A DNA stretch of 47,039 bases, from contig JAFLUC010000007.1 in the NCBI GenBank assembly GCA_022509005.1, positions 1-47,039 on the forward strand, read 5' to 3'. Shown here piece by piece: positions 15,541-24,904 of this stretch. The notes below the pieces were generated by a model. That model had not been told where the DNA came from. It made no database searches and worked only from the letters and a program-made list of their open reading frames with translations. A program made the translations under genes and the position numbers. Origin of the DNA: Oscillospiraceae bacterium (GTDB taxonomy: Bacteria > Bacillota > Clostridia > UBA1381). How positions within the stretch are numbered: position 1 is the stretch's first letter; the number at the start of each line of letters is the position of its first letter.

Positions 15541-16404
15541 TTAAATCTCAATAAGCTCATACTCCAACGAGCCTATACCGAGCGCCGCGGCACATTCTAC
15601 GGTGTACTCGCCGTTTCTTGACTTGATTCTTTCAAGCAGATGATCTCTTCCCGGATCGTCTGACTTATATACAAGATCAAGACAAGCGCGGTCGATCGCC
15701 ACAGGATCTGTTGATGCGAGCATTCCTATATCTGCCATGCACGGATCCTCGGCAACCTCGCAGCAGTCGCAGTCAACGGACATATTCTTCATTACATTTA
15801 TATATGCTATATTGCCGTCAAAGTATCTGACAACCGACTCCGCCGCGTCCGCCATTGACGCAAGGAACGAATCATGGTCTGATGACCATATTTCATCGAC
15901 ATTGCCCGCGCCGTGGATGTATGCCTTGCCATATGACGAAGCCATTCCGATTGCAAGCTGCTTCAATGAGCCGCCAAAGCCGCCCATAGGATGACCTTTA
16001 AAATGCGCAAGCACAAGCATTGAGTCGTATTTTTCCGTGCCTCTGCCTATAAAATTCTTTTTTATCACCTTGCCGTTCGGGATTTCAAGCTCGATATCGT
16101 CACCCTCCGCGTCAAGAAGCTCCATATCAAAATAATCTGTCCATCCATGCTTTTTAAGCGTTTCGAGATGTCTCTTCGTTGTGCCTCTTGACCCGCCGTA
16201 TGCTGTATTTGTTTCAACAGGCGTTCCGCCTACATGATCTATGACCGGTTTCCAGAAATCCGGTCTTAAAAAGTTCTGATTTCCCTGCTCGCCCGAATGA
16301 AGCTTGACCGCAATATTTCCCGTAAGCTCTTTTCCGAGCAGCTTATAAAGCTCGATCACCTTTTCCGGTGTTATTTCCCGCGTAAAATATACCTTTGAAG
16401 CCAT
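15541..16404 (-). CDS. DUF362 domain protein
   Basis: About 287 residues, cytoplasmic. It matches the DUF362 family through AVKLHSGEQGN near the start, the GGS-RG loop, the AHFKGHPMGGFGGSLKQLAI block and the conserved C-terminal part with MSVDCDCCEVAEDPCMADIG and STDPVAIDRACLDLV. Members are often described as possible iron-sulfur or redox proteins, and some carry an added ferredoxin domain; this one lacks the extra domain but has the DCDCC cysteine group. The biochemical role is not established. The frame opens with a GTG at 16416 that abuts the AAGAAAGG site; the ATG at 16404 (MASKVYF) is preferred. It is the last gene of the minus-strand set that begins with the nitroreductase, 52 bases after the stalk-domain gene. 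Confidence 0.85.
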   Translation of the reverse strand: MASKVYFTREITPEKVIELYKLLGKELTGNIAVKLHSGEQGNQNFLRPDFWKPVIDHVGGTPVETNTAYGGSRGTTKRHLETLKKHGWTDYFDMELLDAEGDDIELEIPNGKVIKKNFIGRGTEKYDSMLVLAHFKGHPMGGFGGSLKQLAIGMASSYGKAYIHGAGNVDEIWSSDHDSFLASMADAAESVVRYFDGNIAYINVMKNMSVDCDCCEVAEDPCMADIGMLASTDPVAIDRACLDLVYKSDDPGRDHLLERIKSRNGEYTVECAAALGIGSLEYELIEI

Positions 16405-16456
16405 AGTTCTATACACCTTTCTTAACTATTTATATTATGTATTATCATCATTCAGA

Positions 16457-18340
16457 TTAAAATGAATGCATAAGGCTGTAAAACCAGTTATCATAGTCGT
16501 TGTAGCTATACTTGTAAGCATCTGAACCGGTTTCATTAACGGGGCGTCTGTGGAAACCGAAGTATGAGTACGCTCCATATGCATTGAAGCTGATTGAGTT
16601 AGTCTCAAGTCCTATCTTATCGGCAAACGCAACCGGTACGCGTATTACGCCGTCTATATCAACTGCCTCATACGGCAGCTCTTTCTGCTCCCCGTTTACG
16701 GTTACAAACTTATCTCCGGTATATACCGAAACTGTGTTTATTCCGAGCGAATTCTCCCATTCTGCTGTATATTCAAAGCCGTTTTCTCTGAATGTATATT
16801 CACCGGGCGAGATCTCATAGAGCAGATCATATATCGGCACATACGCTGTGTCGTTTGCGAGATAAAGCGCGCGGTCTGAATAAACATAATAATACGTCCT
16901 GTCCTTATATGGATTATATTCCTCATAATCAGTATCTGTATCAATATCAGTTGACCAATCCTCAGGTAAGCCGTCGTACCAGAATGTATATTTAATACTG
17001 TTTGACTCTGTATCATACCACAAATCAGAGGAATGCATTCCCAGATCCCACAAAAAATCTCTGCTGCAGTACCATTGTCCGTTTTCTGAAATCACCGGTG
17101 TAAGCCCTCTGTCTTCTGTATCGCCGTACAAGGTTACTTCATTTCCTTTCACATCAACATGGTAGCTTTCACCGATTGATACTACTATTGTATCCTCCTT
17201 GACCTCAGTTTTTAAATCCATACCTATCTGACCTGCCATATCCTCATATGGGAAATATGCAATATTATCCAGGATAACAGGTTTTTCACCGCGATATGCC
17301 CTCCCCAGTGCCGGAACGATATCATTATAGCTGTAATCGTCGTCGCCGTACTCAATTACATTGCTGTTCTCATCGGTAATTTCAGGCAGCACAGGCTTCG
17401 CGCTGTTATGATTTGTATATTTGCACGCCGCCTTGACTGTAAGGTCGATCTCCGCCTTATCTCTGTCGAGTCCTTTGGTGCTTCCGCCAAACTCTGTTAT
17501 AGCGTCATATACATTCATATTTATATGCATATCCGTGGTTTCAGCGTCAATATAACCTGCCTTATTCGGCGTAACGGTTATTGTTATGCCGTCTTTGCCG
17601 AATATATTGACTCTTTCAAAAAATCCCAGAAGCTGCGACATAATGCTGTCGGTCTCTGTATCTCCCGGCATAAACTCCTTTGCCATGGACATTACATCCT
17701 TTATATAGTTTTTGGCTGTTTCATCGGTAAGCCTGATAGTATATACGCCGTCCGCCTTTGTTATCTCGGCATTATTAAGCAGCGCGTCCTTCGCCTTTTT
17801 CTGCTGCTCCTTTATCACGTCAGCATTGATCGCGGGCAGATCATCGGGATTTTCCTTGAAATATCCTGACATATCAATAACATCATATTTTTTTCCTGTG
17901 GGGCTCTTTCTGATAACTCTGTAAACAGGATTTTTCTTATCTGTCAGATCATACTCAACCCATGTTCCTATTTTTGTCCATGCGCTGATTCTCAGATTTT
18001 CGTTCAACTGAATTGGCGCGTCAAATTCCATGTAAACCTCTGCAAGCATCTTGTTATAGTCCTCGGATACGGAATATGTACAGTTCAGCTTCATTTCCGT
18101 TCCTATAAGGCTCTCAACCATCATCTGCGGATTAATAGTCGAATACTCGCTTTCACTGTTGGGGATCTGACTGATGATATCAAGCGGTTTATTAATATCC
18201 GTTTTAAGCGTCAGTTCCACCGATGCCGAACGCAGCTCGCCCGATTTATCAAACATTGCCGCGAGATCATCCGCGTCAGACGCGAATGCCGTTACAGACA
18301 TCAATATAAATACCGTTATAAGACTTATAAGCTTTTTCAT
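16457..18340 (-). CDS. Secreted stalk-domain (copper amine oxidase N-terminal-like) protein
   Basis: 627 residues with an N-terminal signal peptide (~1-20, ending AFAS). The first ~300 residues form a beta-rich domain of unknown type (LTLKTDINKPLD, SAWTKIGTWVEYDL). The second half holds repeats typical of the stalk or copper amine oxidase N-like domain, for example KFVTVNGEQKELPYEAV followed by RVPVAFADKIGLE. A Tyr/Asp-rich stretch lies near residues 500-530. No catalytic motif is seen. The start codon overlaps the antiporter stop (ATGA), and AAGGAGG in the end of the antiporter gene serves as ribosome binding site, so translation is coupled. Why a secreted protein is coupled to an ion antiporter is unclear. 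Confidence 0.75.
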   Translation of the reverse strand: MKKLISLITVFILMSVTAFASDADDLAAMFDKSGELRSASVELTLKTDINKPLDIISQIPNSESEYSTINPQMMVESLIGTEMKLNCTYSVSEDYNKMLAEVYMEFDAPIQLNENLRISAWTKIGTWVEYDLTDKKNPVYRVIRKSPTGKKYDVIDMSGYFKENPDDLPAINADVIKEQQKKAKDALLNNAEITKADGVYTIRLTDETAKNYIKDVMSMAKEFMPGDTETDSIMSQLLGFFERVNIFGKDGITITVTPNKAGYIDAETTDMHINMNVYDAITEFGGSTKGLDRDKAEIDLTVKAACKYTNHNSAKPVLPEITDENSNVIEYGDDDYSYNDIVPALGRAYRGEKPVILDNIAYFPYEDMAGQIGMDLKTEVKEDTIVVSIGESYHVDVKGNEVTLYGDTEDRGLTPVISENGQWYCSRDFLWDLGMHSSDLWYDTESNSIKYTFWYDGLPEDWSTDIDTDTDYEEYNPYKDRTYYYVYSDRALYLANDTAYVPIYDLLYEISPGEYTFRENGFEYTAEWENSLGINTVSVYTGDKFVTVNGEQKELPYEAVDIDGVIRVPVAFADKIGLETNSISFNAYGAYSYFGFHRRPVNETGSDAYKYSYNDYDNWFYSLMHSF

Positions 18341-19995
18341 AATGTTTCCTCCTTTTTTACTCTGTTTTTGATTATCATAGCTGTCGCAAGCAGCAACGCA
18401 AGCGTAAGCGGCGCCGCAATTACGGCTAAAGCACTGTTTGTTTTATATCCGATTATCCCGGCAGCGAGATAGCCTGCAAGGCATACCGATGCAACTGTCA
18501 GCACATACGGAAGCTGAGTGGTGACATGATTTATATGGTCACAGTGCGCTCCCGCCGATGCCATTATGGTGGTGTCTGAGATAGGCGAGCAGTGATCGCC
18601 GCACACCGCGCCCGCAAGACATGCGGATATTGAAATAACAAGCATTTCTGAATTTACAGGGAATATAGCGCACACTATCGGAATTAGTATAGTAAACGTT
18701 CCCCAGCTTGTTCCTGTTGAAAACGCGAGGAATACCGAAACCGCGAATACTATCATCGGAACAAACATTTGCAGCGAGGCTGCCGAGGATTCCATAACGC
18801 CATGTATGAAATCAGCCGCGCCTAAGAGTCCCGTAACTCCCGACAGGTTCCACGATAAAATCAATATTATCATGGGCGCGCACATTGAACGAAAGCCTGC
18901 CGGAAACGCAGCCATAAACTCCTTAAACGACATGACCCCACGGTTAATATACCGCCAGAAGGTTACAAGTACCGTAAACAGGCTGCCCATAACAAGTCCT
19001 TTCGCGCTGTCCGCATTCGCGAACGCGTCTATAAGACCCGTTCCCGAAAAGAAGCCGCCGGTGTAGATCATTCCGAATATGCAGCTTAATATAAGAGTGA
19101 CAACCGGAATAACAAGGTTTGATATTCTTCCGGTTTCCGTGGATTCTGTTTCAGTCTCGTCATACGGACGCTCGCCCGATGTAAATAAGTCACCCGCCGC
19201 GGCATTGTTCTCGTGTTTTTTCATAGGTCCGAAATCAAATTTTCCTATGGTAACAGCTATCAGCAGAACAAGAGTGCCGAACGCGTAAAGGTTGTACGGT
19301 ATCGTGCGTATGAACATATTAAAGCCATTGATACCCAAGCCCTCCGGTACAGCGTATGTCACGGCCGCGGCCCAGCAGGAAATCGGGGCTATAATACATA
19401 TGGGCGCTGCTGTCGCATCTATTATATACGCCAGCTTTGCTCTTGACACCTTGTGTCCGTCAGTTATAGGACGCATAACCGAGCCTACCGTCATACAGTT
19501 GAAGCCGTCATCAACAAATATAAGTATTCCCATAAGTATTGTGGCAAGCTGCGCGCCTACGCGTGACTTTATCCGTCTTTTCGCCCAGTTTCCGAATGCC
19601 GCCGCGCCGCCTGACTTGTTCATAAGAACAACAAGCGTTCCTAAAATTGTAACGAATACCAATATTCCAGCATGAGAGATATCCGTCAGGTTGGTTACAA
19701 GTCCGGCGCTCTCATCATACAGCATGGTATTTGCCGCAAGCTCCGCGTTTCCGCCCGCGTACAGAAGTGCGCCGACCGTGATTCCCGCAAAGAGAGAGCT
19801 GTAAACCTCTTTTGTTATAAGCGCAAGCGTTATCGCCACAACAGGCGGCAAAAGCGATAATATTGTCGCATACACAGCCGGACTGTATTCTTTGCCTACC
19901 ACTCCGGCGGTTTTAAACGTCACCACTGCAATCAGCGCAACCGCCGAAAGCAGTGCGATATTTATTATTATTTTTCGTTTTCTGTGATTACTCAT
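18337..19995 (-). CDS. nhaC: NhaC-family Na+/H+ antiporter
   Basis: An integral membrane protein of ~552 residues with about a dozen hydrophobic segments. Family signatures: FVDDGFNCMTVGSVMRPITD, GTSWGTFTILIPIV and the block GDHCSPISDTTIMASAGAHC with DHINHVTTQLPY after it, all characteristic of NhaC. It exchanges sodium (or in some relatives organic ions such as malate/lactate) for protons; the substrate here is not proven. The longest frame starts at 20070 inside the nitroreductase gene; AAAAGAGG lies just before the ATG at 19995 (MSNHRKRK), which starts with a basic stretch leading into the first helix and is preferred. It lies 13 bases after the nitroreductase gene and overlaps the next gene by four bases. 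Confidence 0.92.
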   Translation of the reverse strand: MSNHRKRKIIINIALLSAVALIAVVTFKTAGVVGKEYSPAVYATILSLLPPVVAITLALITKEVYSSLFAGITVGALLYAGGNAELAANTMLYDESAGLVTNLTDISHAGILVFVTILGTLVVLMNKSGGAAAFGNWAKRRIKSRVGAQLATILMGILIFVDDGFNCMTVGSVMRPITDGHKVSRAKLAYIIDATAAPICIIAPISCWAAAVTYAVPEGLGINGFNMFIRTIPYNLYAFGTLVLLIAVTIGKFDFGPMKKHENNAAAGDLFTSGERPYDETETESTETGRISNLVIPVVTLILSCIFGMIYTGGFFSGTGLIDAFANADSAKGLVMGSLFTVLVTFWRYINRGVMSFKEFMAAFPAGFRSMCAPMIILILSWNLSGVTGLLGAADFIHGVMESSAASLQMFVPMIVFAVSVFLAFSTGTSWGTFTILIPIVCAIFPVNSEMLVISISACLAGAVCGDHCSPISDTTIMASAGAHCDHINHVTTQLPYVLTVASVCLAGYLAAGIIGYKTNSALAVIAAPLTLALLLATAMIIKNRVKKEETL

Positions 19996-20008
19996 CCATG
20001 AACCTCTT

Positions 20009-20533
20009 TTATATATAATAAACTCTGTTATCCTTTCTCGGATGCGCATCCGGGTTCTCGCAGTCGGCATAGCCTATTACGAGATGCCCTATACCCTCAT
20101 AATCGCCTTCTATGCCGAGCTCTTTAAGTATTGCTTTGCCTTCCTCAAGCTCGAATTCCTCTTTTGCGCGGTGAATCCATATGCTGCCCACACCAAGATT
20201 CTGAGCCGCAATCATCATATTTCCGAGAGTAAGGCTTCCATCATATACGCATGTGCGGACCGATTTATCAGCGAGAACAATAAGCACGACAGGACCGCCG
20301 TAGAACGGGTCAAAGCCTTCATCCCAGCCGCCGATCTTGCGGTTCATATCCGAAAGCTTATCCCGCATAGCCTTGTCTGTTACAGCTATAACAATAGATG
20401 CCTGCTTACCCATGCCGCTTGCCGCGTACAGTCCGGCCTCTATTATTTCGTCAATCGCTTCCTTTGAAACCATATCCGGCTTGAATTTACGGATGCTGCG
20501 TCTTTCCTTTATTACCTTCATTACTTCACTCAT
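20009..20533 (-). CDS. Nitroreductase-family flavoprotein
   Basis: 174 residues. FMN-dependent NAD(P)H oxidoreductase family. The N-terminal RRSIRKFKPD is the FMN phosphate-binding motif; AASGMGKQ follows, then the dimer helix SLTLGNMMIAAQNLGVGSIW and the closing block GHLVIGYADCENP. Length is typical of the shorter single-domain nitroreductases common in Clostridia. Substrate is unknown; family members reduce nitro compounds, quinones or flavins. AGAAGG precedes the ATG at good spacing. It is the first gene of the set with nhaC, the stalk-domain protein and DUF362, behind its own promoter. Confidence 0.92.
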   Translation of the reverse strand: MSEVMKVIKERRSIRKFKPDMVSKEAIDEIIEAGLYAASGMGKQASIVIAVTDKAMRDKLSDMNRKIGGWDEGFDPFYGGPVVLIVLADKSVRTCVYDGSLTLGNMMIAAQNLGVGSIWIHRAKEEFELEEGKAILKELGIEGDYEGIGHLVIGYADCENPDAHPRKDNRVYYI

Positions 20534-20571
20534 GATATTTACCTTCTTTCTTATATACTTTTATATATTCT

Positions 20572-20600
20572 ATAATACAACAGTTTTATAACCCTGTCCA
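20572..20600 (-). promoter_or_regulatory. Sigma-A promoter of the nitroreductase-nhaC set
   Basis: On the minus strand: TGGACA, 17-bp spacer, TATTAT, 38 bases before the nitroreductase start. Each hexamer differs from consensus at one base. Confidence 0.75.
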
Positions 20601-20651
20601 TACTTAAAACAGACACTAATAGATAAAAAGTAGTAAATACTTATTTTATAC

Positions 20652-23600
20652 CTATGCAGCCGCGTTCATGTTTATCTGCTCAATAACCCTGCGAATACTC
20701 ATCCATACAGATAGATCAGTAAATATTTCAACTACGCTTCCTTTATCCGTAAACGGTGTTTCCTGCAATACTGATAAATCCTTCATCAGTCCGTTATGCA
20801 CGATGTATTCAATAATCTGATTGACAAAATAAATTTGTCGGCTGTCAAGATTTGTGTTATTAAGAAATTCGGAAAAAGCTTCCTTTGCGGCATTCATATC
20901 AAGCCCGACAATTTCACGAACAAGCTCACCAAGCGGCTTTTCGCCGTATTGAGAAGTATATTCTTCTTTTGTACCAACCTCATTCCACAAAATCTTTTCA
21001 AGCTCTGAAATATCATCTTTAGTAAGCGGTACATTACCTTTCAGCTTAGAAATTGCACCGCTGTCCTGATGATGCCTTACATAGTATTCCGCTTTTGCTT
21101 TATAGTTTTTCAGGTCATCATTTTCAAGCTTTGATTCATTCCACTCTGTCGATAAAATATTATCGCTGAAATTGGTGTCGTATATCAGATACGAAACAGG
21201 GATATATTTCATCAGATTTCTGAGAGATTCGCGTATGTGCTCAAATTCATTTATGCCGCAGTTATTTAAATAGTCCGTATGGAGGATTTTATTTATAAGC
21301 TCAGACTTTGCCGATATTTCAGGGATATTCGCAACACTTGCGATACCGCTGACCTTCTTAAATAAATCGCTCCTGTGTCTGCCATAGCCTTTCCCGGCAA
21401 GATATGCAAGCTCAATACCATACATAAGCGCATCAAACCGCACAGCGCTTGCTTCATCCTTGTCCGGAATGATTAACGGCGCAAGCTCGTCTTTAATTAT
21501 GAGGGTATCCTCATATGTAAGCGACGTATAGTTTTCTTCGTTTGCATAAAGCTCCACATATTTCAGGTGCTGCCTTACCGCAAAATTCTCTTTGTTAAGC
21601 TCGCGCACCTTTGCCGCCATTTCGGAAACTAATCCTTTGCGAAATTCTGTCAGATCATTAGTCTGATAAGCAGCATCCTGTAATTTGAAAACAATTTGCG
21701 TTTTAAGATTAAATATAGCACTCTGGAGCGCCATTTGATTTGCAGTCGGCTTTCCGCCGCTCATTCTGAAAAATTCAAAATTACCGCAGAAATCAAAAAT
21801 ATAGAACTTGTTTTTATCCGCGCCGTCTAAAAGCCCTTTGCAAAGACGTGTGCCTCTGCCTATCATCTGCCAGAATTTTGCCTTGCTCATAACCTTTTTA
21901 AAGAATACAAGATTTAAAACCTCCGGCACATCTATACCTGTATCGAGCATATCAACGGAAATTGCTATCTGAGGCAGCTTCTTCGGGTCAGAAAATTCGT
22001 CAATCAGACTCTGCGCGTAATTTATCCTGTTGTCAATTACCTTTGCAAATCCGTTAAGATGCGGATATTCGCTGTTAAATACCTCAAGGATTTTTTCTGC
22101 ATGGCGATGGTTTTTAGCGAAGATAATTGTCTTGCCCAGCTTTTCTCTATAATCTATCTTTATGCCGTTATTCATAAGCACATCAAGCACCTGACGGATA
22201 GTGTCACGGTTAAAAATCCACGCATTAAGAGCGGAAGAGCTTATTCTATCGGGAATTTCACCGTTCTCGTCCTCAAATAAATTCTCATATTCCTCTTTTT
22301 CCTCATTAGTTAAATCATCATAGGTAATACCCTGCTCGATGAACTTGAGCTTTGACTCAACCGACATATAATCTACCAGATACCCGTCCTTTACAGCCTG
22401 AGCCAGCTCATAGCCATAAGTAGGAACGCCGCTTTCAAGCTCAAATATTTCATATGTGTTTTTATCAATTTCGTCTTTAGGCGTCGCGGTAAGACCAACT
22501 AAAGGCGCATCGAAATAGTTAAAAATATCTCTGTACTTGTTATAGATGGAGCGGTGAGCCTCATCACATATCACAAGGTCGAAATGTCCGCTCGTGAACA
22601 GCTTGCCATCCTCGTCCTTTACTTCGTCAATGCAGTTGTACATAGTCTGATATGTTGAGAACACGCAATGTGCGGCAAAGTTGTCCTTTTCCTCGCATAG
22701 ATTTGTCACCGATAAATCAGGCAGCAAATTCACAAATGCGCGCTTTGCCTGAGTAACGAGTGATGTTCTGTCCGCAAGGAACAGTATATTTTTAACCCAA
22801 CCGTGATTTAACAGCACATCACACAAAGCGATAACCGTTCGCGTTTTTCCCGAACCCGTTGCCATAACGAGCAATGCTTTTCTGCGGTTTTTGGTATCAA
22901 AAGCATCGCATACCGATTTGATTGCGCCCTCCTGATAATAGCGTCCGGCAATGTTTTTATCTACAGTTACATTTTTAAGACTTGTCCGCATCCTGCGAAG
23001 ATTGAACATCTTCTTGAGATCACGCTTGGAATAAATGGCGGCAACCTTGCGTTCAGGATATTGTCCGTCATCTATCCTTGTATCAAAACCGTTGGTTAAA
23101 AATATCACCGGTCGTCTGCTATACTGCTTTTCCAGAATATCAGCATAAAGCTTCGCCTGCTGTCTGCCCTTAGATACATCCACACACGTGCGCTTTGCCT
23201 CAATAACCGCCAAAGGCTTGTGAGAATCATCATATAAAACATAATCAGCATAGCCCACTCCGGACTTATTCGGCATACCCGGCAGTTCAACCTCGTTTAG
23301 CCATGTTTTGCCCTCAACCCAGCCTGCTTCTGTAAGCATGTCATCTATATATATTTTTCTTGTTTTAAACTCGGATAAATCAAGCGGCTTGGGAACATAT
23401 GTCTGCTGCTGCTCGGCGCGCCTTGCGGTAAGCTCGTCCTTTAACGCCATATTTTCAGCCAACAGCTTTTCAAAATCAAGCTCTTTCCGGCTGTCACGCA
23501 CAGGCTCATTATGCTTATCAAGAAGCGACGCGTCAAACGGCTTTTCTGTGTAATCGTTTCCGTAACAGCAAGCAACAAAATCCATAAATATGTAGAGGTT

Positions 23601-23936
23601 TTCTATACATAGCTTTGCCTGCTCAAGAGAAATTTTATTTCCCGAATGAGCCGCATCATTTCCGCGCTTACGGACATAGTTCATTCTGAAAAGCAGATCA
23701 TTACCTACAACATCACGAAAATCCTCGGCATTCATTAAAGCAACCAAGGTTGTATCATAAGGCATTTCCAGATCCTTATCCACCGAATACATCCATTTTA
23801 CCGCAAACTCCATTGCCCTGCGGCAATTTAAAACCGATGCAGCCGTATCAATATTAAGTATCTTCTCAGCCGAAACCGCCACATCAGCAAATGTAGCAAA
23901 CTGCGGTTCGGATTTTAGGAAGTCAAAGTTTGTCAT
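20652..23936 (-). CDS. hsdR: Type I restriction enzyme, R subunit (HsdR)
   Basis: The motor and nuclease subunit of a type I restriction-modification complex: it translocates DNA with ATP and cuts far from the site. Domains: DUF4145-like start (~1-130), then the HSDR_N nuclease with the PD-(D/E)xK residues Asp ~231 (GYADYVLYDD) and Glu ~246/Lys ~248 (VIEAKRT). The SF2 helicase has Walker A TGSGKT at ~360-365, DEAH at ~458 and LTATPKDE, then a second lobe with FAKNHRHAEKI and QMIGRGTRLC. A C-terminal domain for binding the methylase follows. 1,094 residues, no break. The frame opens at a GTG at 23945, but AAAGAGG sits eight bases before the ATG at 23936 (MTNFDFLK). It is the last gene of the six-gene Fic/RM operon. 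Confidence 0.96.
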   Translation of the reverse strand: MTNFDFLKSEPQFATFADVAVSAEKILNIDTAASVLNCRRAMEFAVKWMYSVDKDLEMPYDTTLVALMNAEDFRDVVGNDLLFRMNYVRKRGNDAAHSGNKISLEQAKLCIENLYIFMDFVACCYGNDYTEKPFDASLLDKHNEPVRDSRKELDFEKLLAENMALKDELTARRAEQQQTYVPKPLDLSEFKTRKIYIDDMLTEAGWVEGKTWLNEVELPGMPNKSGVGYADYVLYDDSHKPLAVIEAKRTCVDVSKGRQQAKLYADILEKQYSRRPVIFLTNGFDTRIDDGQYPERKVAAIYSKRDLKKMFNLRRMRTSLKNVTVDKNIAGRYYQEGAIKSVCDAFDTKNRRKALLVMATGSGKTRTVIALCDVLLNHGWVKNILFLADRTSLVTQAKRAFVNLLPDLSVTNLCEEKDNFAAHCVFSTYQTMYNCIDEVKDEDGKLFTSGHFDLVICDEAHRSIYNKYRDIFNYFDAPLVGLTATPKDEIDKNTYEIFELESGVPTYGYELAQAVKDGYLVDYMSVESKLKFIEQGITYDDLTNEEKEEYENLFEDENGEIPDRISSSALNAWIFNRDTIRQVLDVLMNNGIKIDYREKLGKTIIFAKNHRHAEKILEVFNSEYPHLNGFAKVIDNRINYAQSLIDEFSDPKKLPQIAISVDMLDTGIDVPEVLNLVFFKKVMSKAKFWQMIGRGTRLCKGLLDGADKNKFYIFDFCGNFEFFRMSGGKPTANQMALQSAIFNLKTQIVFKLQDAAYQTNDLTEFRKGLVSEMAAKVRELNKENFAVRQHLKYVELYANEENYTSLTYEDTLIIKDELAPLIIPDKDEASAVRFDALMYGIELAYLAGKGYGRHRSDLFKKVSGIASVANIPEISAKSELINKILHTDYLNNCGINEFEHIRESLRNLMKYIPVSYLIYDTNFSDNILSTEWNESKLENDDLKNYKAKAEYYVRHHQDSGAISKLKGNVPLTKDDISELEKILWNEVGTKEEYTSQYGEKPLGELVREIVGLDMNAAKEAFSEFLNNTNLDSRQIYFVNQIIEYIVHNGLMKDLSVLQETPFTDKGSVVEIFTDLSVWMSIRRVIEQINMNAAA

Positions 23937-24011
23937 GGGTCTCACCTCTTTCCCTTATTTATAAATTATCTGCGGTACTTTCATATTTCTCTTGCAACTA
24001 CATTAACTACA

Positions 24012-24548
24012 TTAATGTTTCTTGCTTGTGTTGACAGTTTTATTCTTTTGTCCGAATGCAGATATAGCATCGGCACACAGCTGAGTCAATGGTTCTCCAA
24101 TAGCGGCTTTATAATTGAATCCCAGCAATTGCATCGTCTTCAATGTGTCAACACTGATTAGTTCTTTGATTTGTTTATAACTTTCCGCTTGTGCAGCTAC
24201 TCTACATATTTCTTCTTCACCTTTTAGTGCTGCTGAGGCTAATTGTATCGCTGTAAATATTTCCAAAATTCGAGAAACAGTATTATGCAAATGCTCAATA
24301 TCCTCATCACTAATCATAATTCTATCAAGCTCTGATTTATAGACTTGAGCAATTCTTACTACTTCTTCGCGTTCAAGCAAGACTTCGTTTATTATTTCAT
24401 CATATATCATGCGAAGTTTTTCAACTTCTTTTATTTCTTTTGCTACTCTAATTTTTCTATTTACTGCTGACGTCGTTCCTTTAACAGCTAATTCTGCTAA
24501 TCTAACACCCATATCTACTAACGACTGTGCGTAATTCATATCCATCAT
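24012..24548 (-). CDS. Helical protein of unknown function inside the type I RM operon
   Basis: 178 residues; I do not recognise a family. Residues ~20-110 are a long run of charged heptad-like helix (KEIKEVEKLRMIYDEIINEV, DEDIEHLHNTVSRILEIFTA), suggesting a coiled coil or helical bundle. A short Ala-rich helix (IQLASAALKGEEEICRVAAQ) follows, and the tail is basic (KKH). No signal peptide or strong membrane helix. It lies 20 bases after the 81-residue gene and 75 bases before hsdR, on the same strand, with GAAAGGGG before its ATG, so it is expressed with the RM genes. Base composition is more AT-rich than in hsdR and hsdM, which fits a mobile accessory gene. It might modulate the complex or be an additional defence or anti-phage component; this is inference. 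Confidence 0.6.
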   Translation of the reverse strand: MMDMNYAQSLVDMGVRLAELAVKGTTSAVNRKIRVAKEIKEVEKLRMIYDEIINEVLLEREEVVRIAQVYKSELDRIMISDEDIEHLHNTVSRILEIFTAIQLASAALKGEEEICRVAAQAESYKQIKELISVDTLKTMQLLGFNYKAAIGEPLTQLCADAISAFGQKNKTVNTSKKH

Positions 24549-24568
24549 TTAACCCCTTTCACTTTTTA

Positions 24569-24814
24569 TTAATAAATACTCTCAAGAGCTATTTTTAAAG
24601 ACATACCCCAGTCTTCAATAAAAACATCATATTTTTCATTGGTCTCAACTTTCGTTATAATTTCACTACCTAGTGAATGCAAATTACCAAGTATAACATC
24701 ATCTTTTTCAATATCATCTTCGCCTAACATTTCAAAATAGCCATAATCTCCACTTTCATCTTCAAATATTGCTAATCCTCTTGTATAATTTACTTCAATA
24801 ATTTTTCCTCTCAT
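24569..24814 (-). CDS. Small OB-fold-like protein of unknown function
   Basis: 81 residues, very acidic. The start MRGKIIEVNYTRGLAIFEDE then DYGYFEMLGEDDIEKDDVIL resembles the cold-shock-like small beta-barrel family in which a M-x-G-K-I-I-x-x-x-x-x-R-G strand opens the fold and a LHSLG motif follows. The similarity is by eye and moderate. The ATG follows a clear GGAGG. It lies between hsdS and the helical protein in the RM operon. A nucleic-acid-binding role would fit an OB fold, but the acidic surface (E/D-rich) also fits a DNA mimic; neither is shown. Confidence 0.55.
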   Translation of the reverse strand: MRGKIIEVNYTRGLAIFEDESGDYGYFEMLGEDDIEKDDVILGNLHSLGSEIITKVETNEKYDVFIEDWGMSLKIALESIY

Positions 24815-24904
24815 ATCTTGTATCCTCCAAAATTTTATTACATGTGCTTATTCATATTGTATATATTTCCATATTCGGTACTTCTTTTTCATTCTACCTT
24901 CGCC

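Noticed and set aside
19996..20070. N-terminal extension of the NhaC antiporter to 20070
   Set aside because: It would overlap the nitroreductase gene and add an Arg-rich stretch; a good ribosome binding site precedes the ATG at 19995.
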